Source: Ophiodon elongatus
Lineage: Eukaryota > Chordata > Actinopteri > Perciformes > Hexagrammidae
DNA length: 64,000 nt
Direction: 5' to 3'
NCBI GenBank assembly: GCA_016806645.1
Contig: JACSYO010001998.1
Coordinates: forward strand, 354,501-418,500
Made by a program: the position numbers and the translations under genes. Position 1 is the first letter of the stretch; each line of letters begins with the position of its first letter. Under the pieces are notes generated by a model. The model did not search any database. It saw only the letters and a program-made list of their open reading frames with translations, and was not told the DNA's origin. Shown piece by piece: positions 11,272 to 20,849 of the stretch.

Positions 11272-12210
11272 AACTTAAATAGCATAAACATACTTCTTTT
11301 TTAGCCAAACCATGATGTTTAACTACAAGACATTGTTTTTTTTTTTATGTTGTGTATTCATTTTAATTAATTTATTTTTAAAACTGTGACTGCAATCAGG
11401 GAGGAATTATGTTTCCCTCAAAACATAATTGAGAATGGAGTTTAGTTGTATGGGGACGTCATTTTGTAGAAGACGGGGTTGGTGGGTGTGTGTGTGCGTG
11501 TGTGTGTGTCTCTGTCTGTCTGTCTAAGCATGTGTTATCGTGTCTCAAAGAGCAGCGACACATTTACTGTGACCTGAGGTTTCTTTATTGTGTGTTCATT
11601 CCCTCAATCCCCCATTAGCCTGATGATTGTTAATAGGGCCCCTGCTGCTTCACGTCGAATTAAACACATTCCATTAGTTCTGGATGAAGTGGTGCAACAA
11701 TTGATGGTTATTCCATCATCATACTCCATTTTTCTATCACTGTTTCCACTAACTTCTGTTCCCATGGACTGCTCATCTGTATAGAACATCATATATCTTT
11801 ATTTGAACAGTTCTGTGAGAAAGAAACATTTCCCTTTTACATTATTTCTTTCTGGATCCTAATGCTCAAATCTAGTTTAAAAATAAAAGGCAGAGTGGGG
11901 CAGCAATGGCCCCTTCCCTGCTTCCTGCTTCCTTACTGCTGGCGCCTCTTGCTGGTCCACACCCATCTTCAAGCTTTAGCGTCATCTGGATCTCATCTAC
12001 ACCCCCTTAAGGTTTTGTGAAAGCATCACAGACAGAGGAGGTTTTCAGGACTTGTTTGCCAGATGTTTAGACTTCTGTGGTAGTTCCTGGCACAGTTGGT
12101 GTCTCCAGGGCCACATTTCGCCATGACAACACATAAGGTGAAAACAATACTAGCACTTAGCAGATCTTAGCAGCCATTGAGGTCTGAATAGCAGTGTTCC
12201 ACTGTTTAAT
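11272..12210. other. Unassigned sequence
   Basis: Contains a GT/TCTG-rich stretch (11484-11526) and an AT-rich stretch (11335-11385). No gene or known repeat was seen. Confidence 0.4.
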
Positions 12211-12215
12211 GTGTG

Positions 12216-12265
12216 TGACCTCTGACCTCTTCCTACAGACTGACCTGTTCTTAGTGAACAGGTCA
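12216..12265. promoter_or_regulatory. Cluster of four perfect AGGTCA half-sites
   Basis: TGACCT occurs at 12216-12221, 12223-12228 and 12241-12246, and AGGTCA at 12260-12265. The first two form a perfect direct repeat with one spacer base (DR1), the arrangement bound by RXR heterodimers, HNF4 and COUP-TF type nuclear receptors. The last two form an everted pair inside a perfect hairpin. Four exact six-base half-sites in 50 bp are well above chance. No gene start is visible nearby, so this would be a distal element if functional. Function is inferred from sequence only. Confidence 0.4.
12241..12265. repeat. Perfect hairpin 1 (10-bp stem, 5-nt loop)
   Basis: TGACCTGTTC and GAACAGGTCA are exact reverse complements separated by TTAGT. 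It overlaps two of the AGGTCA half-sites and is followed after only 3 bases by a second perfect hairpin. Confidence 0.9.
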
Positions 12266-12268
12266 ACC

Positions 12269-12293
12269 GTGTCGCACACTCAGTGTGCGACAC
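12269..12293. repeat. Perfect hairpin 2 (11-bp stem, 3-nt loop)
   Basis: GTGTCGCACAC and GTGTGCGACAC are exact reverse complements around TCA. It is the same total length (25 nt) as its neighbour. No T run follows it and the host is eukaryotic, so it is not a bacterial-type terminator. Confidence 0.9.
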
Positions 12294-12914
12294 CTATTGT
12301 TGCTCTCTTTTGTTATTGCCTTTCTTGGTGCTGTGAAAAGCATAAACGTGTGAAACCCATCTGTGCGTGTTGCTGCAACAGCTTACATTTATTTATCAAT
12401 TATTATCAGCCTCTCTCACTGCTGCAGGGATCCCCGAGATGCAGTACACCAGCTTCTTATTATAGAAATATCACACCTGTGTGAGCCTAATTGTCTGGTT
12501 TCTGACACAAATACGGTCTGTCGGACTGAAACTTGGACAAACACGTGTACTGTACCTGTTTGAAGTACAGTAGGTCTTGAAGGACTTATTGGCCACCAGA
12601 TGAAATAGTTTCCACTCGTTCAAACTATGTTTCAGTAAAAAAACATGTCAACGTCTATTCGAACTGCGATTCAAATTTTCAGAGGTATTAAATATATGCA
12701 CAGCAGAAAACAGAGAAAAGCTGAAAATGATCACGGTGTAAGTGAATCTGCTTTGCTCGCAGGAGTCGTGTGGGAAGGTCGATGACACATAACATTTTGT
12801 CTTTTCATTTGGATGACTTGTTGGCCTGCCATTATCTTATTTGTTGGCTTGTAATTTTCTAGGTACAAAAGGTCTATTGTTTTGTCTAAAGCTTGTTGTA
12901 AAGTTTCACTTTAA

Positions 12915-13449
12915 CCCTCGGAACCCCAAAACCCGCTGGCAGGATGAAAAAACATGTTTACATTAAACAATCGCCAAAACGACAACGTTTATCGTAGCCT
13001 GAAGCTGGAAAAGCTGTCGCAATCGTCAGATTTCGTCTTACCAACGGTCCTTGAACACATCATGTGTGATGAACGCTTCAGTCAGAAAAAGAGACCAAAA
13101 CTCAGCTCAAAAGTGATATTTCATCAAAAACATTTTTTATTTACACATCTCATTTAAAATCTGGGCCCGAATAAACCATTTAAAGTAACCAGAGCCTGTA
13201 AAAAACATTAAATTCTGAGCTCCTCAGCACAACTAGGAAGCCATGATTTTTTTTTCTTCTTTTTTATGATTCATGGCCTTGTAAATGTGTTAAACTGCAC
13301 AAAATATTTTTTTACGTTCTCTCTACTTCTAGCCATGGTGTTTCCATAGAGGTTCAGGACTTTTATATTGAAGTGAAAATTCAAGGCCTCAGAGAGAAAA
13401 ATGTGACAGGAGCGATTAACACCCCTAAACTGCTTTAGGGTTCAGAGGG
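12915..13449. mobile_element. piggyBac-like MITE flanked by TTAA
   Basis: A 535-bp element bounded by TTAA at 12911-12914 and 13450-13453. Its inner ends are CCCTCGGAACCCCAAA on the left and TTTAGGGTTCAGAGGG on the right; the second reads CCCTCTGAACCCTAAA on the other strand, so 14 of 16 positions agree. Duplication of exactly TTAA and CCCT-starting terminal repeats are the signature of piggyBac transposition. The interior has only short frames (one of 67 codons at 12954-13157), so it is non-autonomous. It would be mobilised by a piggyBac transposase encoded elsewhere. Confidence 0.8.
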
Positions 13450-13453
13450 TTAA

Positions 13454-14388
13454 ATCCAGCAGTTCTTGCTGTGTTGGTGTCACCACAAGGCTTTTTCTGT
13501 CCTCAATCTAAACATGTTCATCTCCGCATATTTTTCAATAATGTGTGATGTTTCTACATCCAGCCTAATGATGCGTTTATGCCTGTAACCTTTTGACATG
13601 CATCAGATATCAACTTTTCCCTTGAAAAGAGTTCTTCACGATATGCTGATTTTCAGTGTAATGACCTTCTTTCTGGTTGATATTTGAATATGCCTCGCTC
13701 TATTCTCACTCTTTTTTTTCCACTGGAGTTTGGTGTGTTTTGAGTTGTGGTCTTGGGACACACATAACCCAGAAGTCCCAACGCTTGTATACTGTATTTG
13801 CATACTCTCATTATACATTTTCACATTTTGTTCCATGTTGGGATAAGTATCTCAAAATTCTTGTGTATGTTTGTATTTCTTGTTCATGTATTATGCGTTG
13901 TTCTTCTATGCTTTCCAAAAGTTTTTGCGGCTTTAATTCACCACCATGTTTGATAAAAGCAGCAAAAAAGTGCCTGAACACGTATTGAAAATTTCATTCA
14001 AAAGTCTTCCAACTCAACTAGGTTTTTATTTAAAGGTGCTAAACCGGGTTAAGACAGTTGCTTTAACCCCCTTTGGATAACAGTTCCAATAACAGGTGAA
14101 TAACATCTTGTATCGTCGGCCACATTAACAACAGATGCCCTTTTATGAAACATTATCATGTGTCTGGGATCATTCTGAGAATGCCATACGATAACGTGTC
14201 TTGTTGTCATAAAGATGATGGGCTTGGAGGGATGCCTCACCTCCACACAGGTGTCCATAAAATGAGCTCAGTTCACTTCCATGTAAAGCATTAGTGACTG
14301 GGACATAATGCATCCATTCCCAGTGTTTCAGTGTGTCCACATCACACTGATAAATCCCGGAGATGGAGGGGAGGCCACGGCAGCTACT
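13454..14388. other. Unassigned sequence left of the Harbinger relic
   Basis: No recognised gene. The right-hand part (about 14040-14388) may belong to the Harbinger element, but no terminal repeat could be identified. Confidence 0.35.
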
Positions 14389-14634
14389 TGGCCGTGGTTT
14401 TCCCTGATGCACAAGGCCATCGGGAGGCGGCCCTCTATTGAGCCCCCAGTCCTAATGGACTCATGTGTTGGGGGAAACCACGAGCCTCTGGCTAGCGTGG
14501 CCCCCATTGTTAGTGGCTCATCATCCTCTGGAGCTGGGGCCGCTACCTGTGGTCAGCATGTGAGGAAGAAGATTCTGCACAGCCTGGCACAAGAGGCGGA
14601 TGTTGCAGAGCGCTGCACATGCGGTGACGACTGA
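14389..14634 (+). pseudogene. MYB/SANT-like (Harbinger second protein) fragment
   Basis: The plus frame ending at 14634 contains WPWFSLMHKAIGRRPSIEPP followed by VLMDS. This is the kind of segment found at the end of the MYB/SANT-like (MADF-type) domain of the accessory DNA-binding protein of PIF/Harbinger transposons and of host proteins derived from it. After it comes a serine- and alanine-rich linker (SGSSSSGAGAAT). The N-terminal tryptophan-rich helices are not visible in this frame. It faces the transposase fragment 400 bp away, the opposite-strand arrangement usual for Harbinger elements, which supports the assignment. The first codon given is where recognisable similarity starts. It is a relic. 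Confidence 0.55.
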
Positions 14635-15039
14635 GTGGACAAAAAGGTGTGGTCGACCGAGTCATGTCATGGACCGAGCCATGAGACCCCACAAAAGGTG
14701 TTTGTAAGTAACCCAATTTGTGTTATGGTTTTAGAAACTGTTTTTTGTTTCGTGTTTTTGCCTAGATTTATTTTGTTTCCTGTTTGAGAGAGGATGCTTT
14801 TATTTTGAAGGTGGCTCGCGGAATAAAAACGGAAGTCACATTGTGCGCGGTTTTTGATGTAAAAGTTACGAAAATATGTTTGAGTTTTGAATGCAAATGG
14901 ACAGTATTAGCACTCCCCCGAAGAGGCACAAGCTCTTACGTTGGTTTCTGAATTTCTGAATAAAGTCAAAATCACCAGTCAAGTGCAGGATCATCTTTCG
15001 GAGGGGTATGCTACAGTGTTAATAAAGAGTCCCTTCCCA

Positions 15040-15540
15040 TCACATACTGCCTGACATTTGTATGGATGGGAAGAGCTTTCTGTTGAGGTAATCCTGGCCA
15101 TTCGGTCCTGGGGGGGTCTTTATGCGGACACGGCAGCCATCAATGGCTCCCACACACCTGGGGAACACTGGGATGTTGGCCAGCTGGGCAAATGCGTGGC
15201 CAAACCCCATCCAGTGCTCCAGCGGTGGGCAGTTTGATGACCTGATCCACAGTGTGCACCTGTCTGCAGACTTTGGAACATTGAAGGCCGGGACACCACA
15301 CTGTACGATAAGTCGTGTGTCAACCAGTAAATGACAATCAGTAAGTGACAATCAGTAAATGCACCTCATGGGACCAGCCCTGTGTGTTCTTTGATGGCAG
15401 AATCTTCAGAAGGGCCTCCATGGACTGGCGCCCCAGCCTGTAGTCCACCATGAGGTTTTTCTGACCATCAAAGAACACAGCAAAGACCGGCACATGAGGG
15501 TTTAGCTGTGCATTTACTGGCTCTGTGTCCAACTCCATCT
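15040..15540 (-). pseudogene. PIF/Harbinger (HARBI1-like) transposase fragment
   Basis: This is part of the DDE transposase that would cut and paste a Harbinger element at TWA sites. On the minus strand, DYRLGRQSMEALLKILPS (about 15450-15395) is followed, after a frame change near 15300-15340, by THDLSYSVVSR in one frame and by NVPKSADRCTLWIRSS, GFGHAFAQLANIPVFPRCVG, AIDGCRVRIKTPPGPNGQDY and LNRKLFPSIQM in another. AIDG holds the first catalytic aspartate, and DYLNRKLFPSIQ is a well conserved family block. The reading stops at about 15040, before the second aspartate and the glutamate, so only the N-terminal half remains. At 15541 the minus strand shows a good 3' splice site (TTTCTTTGATTCTGTAG). 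Frameshift and truncation make it inactive. Confidence 0.82.
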
Positions 15541-15663
15541 ACAGAATCAAAGAAATAGTTACTTCCCACACCTAGCTTTTCTAAACTGTGATAACCTGTT
15601 TGATTATTCTTACTGCTGCAACCACTCATAAAGCATGACACTTGATGTGTGTGCTATGCTTAC

Positions 15664-15775
15664 CTCTTTTAAAAGACACAATGGCGCGCTGCAGTTTTGT
15701 TCTTCTACGCCTGGAACGAGCTGTTGCTGGAGCACGTTAGAAATGGCATTTGCACACAGCAAAGGGGTTTGGAGA
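15664..15775 (-). pseudogene. Possible first coding exon of the Harbinger transposase
   Basis: The minus strand reads an arginine/lysine-rich stretch (RRRRTKLQRAIVSFKRG) ending at a GAG/GTAAGC splice-donor-like junction near 15664. The acceptor-like site at 15541 would give an intron of about 120 bp in front of the main transposase fragment. Basic N-termini and small introns occur in this family. The start codon is not clear. Confidence 0.3.
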
Positions 15776-15779
15776 CATC

Positions 15780-16940
15780 TCGTTAACTTTCTTGCTTCGT
15801 TAAAATATTTTGTCTATCACTCACATAGGCCTGGTACCTTCTTCTTTCATTAACATGACGAGTTACAGCTGGTAGTTTATCAACTCCCCTAATGATATCC
15901 TACATTCAGTTGCTGAATGACAGCGTATGAACTGTATTGCAGTTGAAGGGTTAATTAGCATAAACACATATCTGTTAGTACTGCTTTTCCTATAGTGAAT
16001 TGGAATAAGACCATTTCCGGCAGAAAGCCCTGAAGGGATACTTCTCCCGTGTGCGCTGAGCAGCAGCTCCAGCTGATTCGCCGTCATCAGAAACACACGT
16101 CGCTTCACGTGACACTACTGAGGAAAGGACGTCTCATTTCTCTTAAAACAAACACATTTCCTCGTTTCCTCTCTCCTCGTATGGTTTCCATGCATCTCTC
16201 CGTGCATCCCTGGTGGGAGGGACAAAGACACGTGGAAAAGACGCAAGTGAGGGAAACGGGGATGTAATTAAGAGACTTGGGATGCACCCCTAGAGGGAGC
16301 TGGTATATTCGTGGCAATAAGGAAACCCAATCCCATGATATCAAAAGTTCATGTGACTAACTTCAAGCTGAATCAAAGCCCAATTAGCATACTGGTGGTA
16401 ATGGAACTCCCCTGATATCCGCTCCCACCCCCCGCCTGAAATCTTTCCTTTTGCTCGGTTATTATTGGGGCTCTACCACTGTTTCAGCGGAGATAGTTGG
16501 ACCCAAAAGCAGACTCAAGACACACCAGTAAAATGACTGAGGGAAGAATGGAATGAAACAAACAATTACTGAAGATCAACAACATGAGGAAACATCACTG
16601 ATGTAACAACGCAGACTGAATCAGCATTTGGACAACAACAACAACAACAACAGACACAGAGAGGGAAAGACTCAGTTGTTTAAACGCGTCAAAACAACCA
16701 ACAACCACTCCGTTCATTTCCGGATAGGAAAATGATTTAAACGCTTTCTGGGACACATGAAGTACAGTGTACGAGGCATGTGTGTGTACACGTGTATTTT
16801 TTTCATCTCCAGTCTGTGTGCGTTGATATGTTTGACTCTAATGGCATGTTCTCTCTTGTGTCCTCATTAACTTGTGACAGCGCTGACATGCCAAGCAGCG
16901 ACAGCTTCCAGCCAGAAAACTTCCACCGGCTCTGAAAGCG
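15780..16940. other. Unassigned sequence
   Basis: A run of AAC units (16632-16651) is the only simple repeat. Frames on both strands around 15863-16344 overlap each other and match nothing known. Confidence 0.35.
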
Positions 16941-16942
16941 CG

Positions 16943-16946
<4 letters not shown>

Positions 16947-16975
<29 letters not shown>
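16947..16975. repeat. (CA)n microsatellite
   Basis: A 29-bp CA run, with CGCGCACG just before it. Confidence 0.9.
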
Positions 16976-16977
<2 letters not shown>

Positions 16978-16979
16978 CT

Positions 16980-17899
16980 TTGTTTCTCTGTCCTCTATTA
17001 TGCAGATACATCAACTATACATACATGCATATCCTCTTTTTATGTTTCTACAAAACAGCAATGTTTGTCACTAGGGATCTGAACCGGTTTTAAACGATAA
17101 GAAACAATGAAATGAAATGCAGCCCTGTACTTAGCCTTTGGCTTACACCCCAACTCCTGGTAGTATTTAGCCCCAATTAATCCATCAGACAGACATTAAG
17201 AGGATCAGGGCGGTTATGCAGTTTGTAGTTAGCGCTCAAGATGTTTCTTTCCAGCAGTCCCTTGTGAAAATCTGGCAACTTCATGCATAATTGACTCTGG
17301 AAATGTGAAAATTAATTATTTTCTGTTCTGGAGCCGGAGGGAAAAGTAACTCAATTTGGCACAACGTAACTGACAAACAGTAAATACACGAAACACATTT
17401 TAAAATCTCTGTTTTTAGTTTTTTTTCGCGTAATTTAAACCTTTAGCTAAAAAATGAAAACTTCTCAGTCCTTCCCTTCAGGCCTCTCCCCCAAAATTAT
17501 CAAAATTAACGTAAACAACCAACATAACTATTGTTTATCATTCCTGGCAAAGCGCTCGAAACCTCTTCCCTTGTAGTTCCATCACAGTAGTTCCACCAGG
17601 AGGGACGAGTCAGATGAAGAACAGATAATTGTTTACTATTAACAGATGATATGTGACGATGAAGTCTTGACAGAGTCTTTGGCGCTTGGATTCTCCAGGG
17701 AGATTTGTAATGGAGGGGCGTTGTGGCCCCTGTGGAGTCCAGACACTGGTGGTGGGTGAGGCTGATCGATGGATCTTCAAAGATCCATTCTTGGGCGGAG
17801 ATGGGGAGGTGGAGGGGCGCGTAAAAGCAGCATGAATGAACTGAAGGAAGGTAGAGACAGTCATATTTAAAAAGAGACAGCAGCAAGATGATCGGCTAA
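16980..17899. other. Unassigned sequence flanking the Gypsy element
   Basis: Mostly complex sequence. The block 17255-17330 (TTCATGCATAATTGACTCTG, then GAAAATTAATTATTTTC) is AT-rich but not simple. CACTAGGGATCTGAACCGG at 17071 resembles an hAT terminus with no partner nearby. No gene was recognised. Confidence 0.35.
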
Positions 17900-17904
17900 C
17901 AAGG

Positions 17905-18224
17905 TGTAACACGACGAGTGTTACACCGTGCGGTTCCCCCCCAAGCACAGAAGACGCTTCACAGCTTTGGTCAGGTGGCAACAACTTTATTGTGTTCGCT
18001 CTCGGTACTCCATCGGACATCCGCGGCGCTCGCAGATTGTTCTCTGCTCCCTCTCCTCCCCCCTCCGTCCCTACTAGGATTCATATAAGGGAGAAAGCAC
18101 AATCAGCCCAAACCCAGACCAGCTGAGGCTAATTAAGCCTCCTCCGGCCCCGTTCCCTGAGCCACTACTCCGTCGTCCTCCTCCCCCACTCCGCAGCTGA
18201 GCGAAACCACGCCCCATCACCACA
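17905..18224 (-). repeat. 3' LTR of the Gypsy element
   Basis: A 320-bp LTR. In element orientation it starts TGTGGTGATGGGGCGTGG and ends GTGTTACA (TG...CA). It contains a TATA-like TTATATGAA (about 18087-18079), and AATAAAG (minus strand, near 17990) as a likely polyadenylation signal. The outer end forms an 8-bp hairpin (TGTAACAC / GTGTTACA). By eye it differs from the other LTR at about nine substitutions and two single-base indels. Confidence 0.93.
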
Positions 18225-18238
18225 TACCCCCACCGCCC
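18225..18238 (-). other. Polypurine tract
   Basis: In element orientation GGGCGGTGGGGGTA lies directly before the 3' LTR. This is where plus-strand DNA synthesis would be primed. Confidence 0.7.
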
Positions 18239-18249
18239 GACTTAGGCCG

Positions 18250-19213
18250 GGGAGCCATCCGGCCTAACCTACTACTAATAAATTTACGGATCATGGACTT
18301 CAAAGTCTTATTCAGACGCTCCACCAGACAGTTGGTCTGTAGGTGGTACACACTGGTCCGAATAGACTTGATGCCTAGCAACCCGTAAAGTTCTCTCAGT
18401 GTTCGTGACATGAATGAGGTGCCCTGGTCAGTCAGAATCTCTTTCGGGATCCCGACTCGGGAGATGACCTGAAACAGAGCCTGCGCGATACTCTTTGCAG
18501 AAATGTTGCGCAACGGCACTGCCTCCGGATATCGTGTAATCCACCAGGACTAACACAAAGCGATATCCGCGTGCGCTCCGGTGAAATGGCCCGATGAGGT
18601 CCATGGCGATCCGCTCAAACGGCACCTCCATTAACGACAGAGGACGCAACGGCGCCCTCGGAATGGCCGGGTGGTTTACCAACTGGCACTCCGGGCAGGA
18701 CGCGCACCAACGGCACGCATCCGCCCGGATACCCGGCCAATAAAATCGGGCCATTATCCGGTCTAGCGTTTTCTCATATCCCATGTGACCAGCCATCGGG
18801 TTATAGTGAGCCGCCTGGAAAATTATTTCCTGGCGGCTTTTCGGCACCAACAACTGGGTGTTCTCCTGCCCTGTCTGCGTGTCATGGCTCACTCGGTACA
18901 GTCTGTCCCTGATCAATGAGAAGTGCGGGTATGACTGCGCTGTGTCAGGGCGCACCAGCTGACCATCAATCTTTCTCACTTGGTCAAAGGCCCAGCGCAG
19001 AGTATCATCCCGAGACTGCTCGAGTGGAAAATCTTCCATGGAGTGGAGCTCGGGAGCCGGGGGAATCTCCACGGGAGGCTCCGCCGGTTCACCCTCCCCG
19101 TCTGCAGCGTCGGAAGACCTCACGCCGCCGCTGAGCACAGTGCACATCCCGCATGACCCTGTCTGCCGTGAACGCACCCCCGCAGCCTGCCCCATTAACC
19201 TGTCAAACCCCGG
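18250..19213 (-). pseudogene. Gypsy integrase, frameshifted and C-terminally truncated
   Basis: This enzyme would insert the cDNA copy into the chromosome. The minus-strand frame runs from the protease stop (19214-19216) to 18428 and carries a linker (SMEDFPLEQSRDDTLRWAFD), then the HHCC zinc-binding part (HYNPMAGH with CASCPEC) and the first catalytic aspartate in AMDLIGPF. The frame then breaks near 18540. The frame 18519-18217 continues with ISAKSIAQALFQVISRVGIP, LTDQGTSF (second aspartate) and LVERLNKTLK (catalytic glutamate). It then runs after about MIRKF into unrelated text next to the polypurine tract. The C-terminal GPY/F-type and chromodomain parts are missing. It is inactive. Confidence 0.92.
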
Positions 19214-19500
19214 TCAATCTGTTCCCAAGATCAGGGGGTGCGTAAGGCGGGAGCTAACCGCGACCTTTACCCTATGCTTTTTCCCCATGTATCTAATCTC
19301 CACTGACACTATGGGATACTCGTGAACATCCCCATGCACACACACACCGAATTTTCCCCCACAATGCCTCCACCAATGCCCTGGGCCGAATCAGGCTCTG
19401 GTGGATCATAGACTGCGTACAGCCCGAATCCACCATTGCCTGATGTGTACCCCCCTGGATTCTTACCGGAACGCGGTACGTCGCTCCCGGACCTGAGGAG
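19214..19500 (-). pseudogene. Gypsy aspartic protease with premature stop
   Basis: A retropepsin-type protease that would process Gag-Pol. The active-site motif MVDSGCTQSMIH is on the minus strand (DSG codons 19430-19422). The C-terminal conserved block HPLILGTD is followed by an in-frame TGA at 19216-19214, where the family usually has tryptophan. Frameshifts lie between the two blocks (about 19290-19380). The frame after the stop continues directly into the integrase linker. Confidence 0.8.
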
Positions 19501-20492
19501 GGTGTTGGAGAGCCGGCAACCCGGATCACCTGGCCCACCTCCATCAGAGGACACTCTCTCCGAAAGTGTCCGGGTTGCCCGCACCTCCAACACTCCTGCC
19601 CTGGTGCCTGAGGAACCCCCTGTGGGCTGGGAAGGGTGCTGGTGCTAGCCGGGGTCGGAAAATCGGGGAGCCGGGTTGGGGGTGCCGACCGCGGGGCCGG
19701 CATGGACCGCGCCAGGAGCTGCGGCGGGAGCCTCCTCCGCAGGGCGGGCGTCGGCCGGGATGGAGCCGGCGACCGACCGCTGTCCCCCTGACTGCCGGGA
19801 TGCACCGCCAGGTGGTCCTCTGCCAGGGTAACGGCAGTTTCCAGCGGTATGGGGCGGTGGCAGCAGACCCACGCCGATGCTCTGGTCGGCAGCCCCCCCA
19901 CGAACTGCTCCAGGACAATCTTCTCAACTACCTCCCGAGCCCCTCCTGAGCTCCAGCCATCAGGTTGCGGCGTCCCTCAGTCGCTGCGCAGACGCAAAGG
20001 GCTGGTCCCCCGGCCCCAGCGTGGCCTCACGGAAGCTCTGCCGGTGGTCAGGCCCAGCCGATCGGTAACGGCTTTCCGTACGTCCTGGTACGTCTGCCGG
20101 GCGGCAGGGGGCAGCCCTAGGGCCGCCGTCTGCTCCTCCCCGGTGAGGAGAGGCAGGAGACGGATCGCCCATTCAGCCCCCGGCCAGTCGCACGCCTCCG
20201 CCATCGCCTCGAATGTCTCGAGGAAGGATTGTACGTCGTCGGCCTCCGTCATCTTGTGCAGGGTTACCCCTGCCAAGGGGGAGGGGTTTGGCGCCGGCGG
20301 GGTTGCATCTGCACGGGCGGCGAGTCGTTCAAGGACATAGGCCTGCCTCTCTGCCTGGGCCTGCAGCGCCCCCAGAAACTGCCGGTTTGCCTCGGCTTGG
20401 TCCCGCTGCATCGCCGCTATCCCCCCAAGCATTTGCCCCAGCGCGATGATCGGCTGGGCCGGCAGATCTGGGGGTTGCTCGTCTCCTTGCAT
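19501..20492 (-). pseudogene. Gypsy gag with SCAN-like capsid and zinc knuckle
   Basis: The structural protein of the retrotransposon particle. Translation would start at ATG 20492 (MQGDEQPPDLPAQP), 15 bp downstream of the primer site. A coiled region (QAEANRQFLGALQAQAERQA) is followed by the capsid, MTEADDVQSFLETFEAMAEA through TYQDVRKAVTDRLGLT. After frame changes near 20070 and 19960 come EVVEKIVLEQFVGGLPTRAS and LETAVTLAEDHLAVHPG. These blocks resemble the SCAN domain of vertebrate zinc-finger proteins, which is thought to descend from the capsid of a Gmr1-like element. A CX2CX4HX4C knuckle (CWRCGQPGHFRREC, 19592-19551) follows. Interrupted by frameshifts and an in-frame stop. Confidence 0.85.
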
Positions 20493-20506
20493 TTTCTACT
20501 AAGGGG

Positions 20507-20524
20507 GCCCCACGTTGGGCTCCA
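20507..20524 (-). other. Primer binding site, tRNA-Lys type
   Basis: In element orientation TGGAGCCCAACGTGGGGC starts one base after the 5' LTR. It matches the complement of the 3' end of tRNA-Lys (TGGCGCCCAACGTGGGGC) with one mismatch. Confidence 0.75.
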
Positions 20525-20525
20525 C

Positions 20526-20843
20526 TGTAACACGACGAGTGTTACCCCGTGCGTTTCCCCCCAAGCACAGAAGACGCTTCACAGCTTTGGTCAGGTGGCA
20601 ACAACTTTATTGTGTTCGCTCTCGGTGCTCCCTCGGACATCCACGGCTCTCGCAGATTGTTCTCTGCTCCCTCTCCTCCCCCCTCTGTCCCTACTAGGAT
20701 TAATATAAGGGAGAAAGCACAATCAGCCCAAACCCAGACCAGCTGAGGCTAATTAAGCCTCCTCCGCCCCGTTCCCTGAGCCACTACTCCGTCGTCCTCC
20801 TCCCCCACTCCGCAGCTGAGCGAAACCACGCCCCGTCACCACA
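20526..20843 (-). repeat. 5' LTR of the Gypsy element
   Basis: A 318-bp partner of the LTR at 17905-18224, with the same TG...CA ends, TATA-like box (TTATATTAA variant) and AATAAAG signal. It is the copy from which transcription would start. Confidence 0.93.
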
Positions 20844-20849
20844 TAAGGT

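Larger units (their letters stand above)
17905..20843 (-). mobile_element. Ty3/Gypsy retrotransposon (Gmr1-like), internally deleted
   Basis: This LTR retrotransposon is transcribed from the minus strand: 5' LTR at 20843-20526, primer site at 20524-20507, gag from 20492, then zinc knuckle, protease, integrase, polypurine tract (18238-18225) and 3' LTR at 18224-17905. Flanking bases CAAGG (17900-17904) and TAAGG (20844-20848) look like a 5-bp target duplication with one later change. Protease is followed directly by integrase, and there is no reverse transcriptase or RNase H anywhere between the LTRs. Integrase stops just before the polypurine tract. In the Gmr1 lineage integrase precedes reverse transcriptase, so one deletion of the integrase C-terminus plus RT-RNase H explains the structure. 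In the usual Gypsy order two deletions would be needed. Stops and frameshifts in gag and pol make it defective. Confidence 0.92.

Noticed and set aside
12269..12293. Transcription terminator
   Set aside because: A perfect hairpin but no T run, and rho-independent terminators do not apply to this genome.
17071..17095. hAT-like start CACTAGGGATCTGAACCGG
   Set aside because: No matching second terminus or 8-bp duplication could be found within reach.
18916..20708. Plus-strand frames over the Gypsy element
   Set aside because: They are shadows of the minus-strand gag and pol caused by high GC content.
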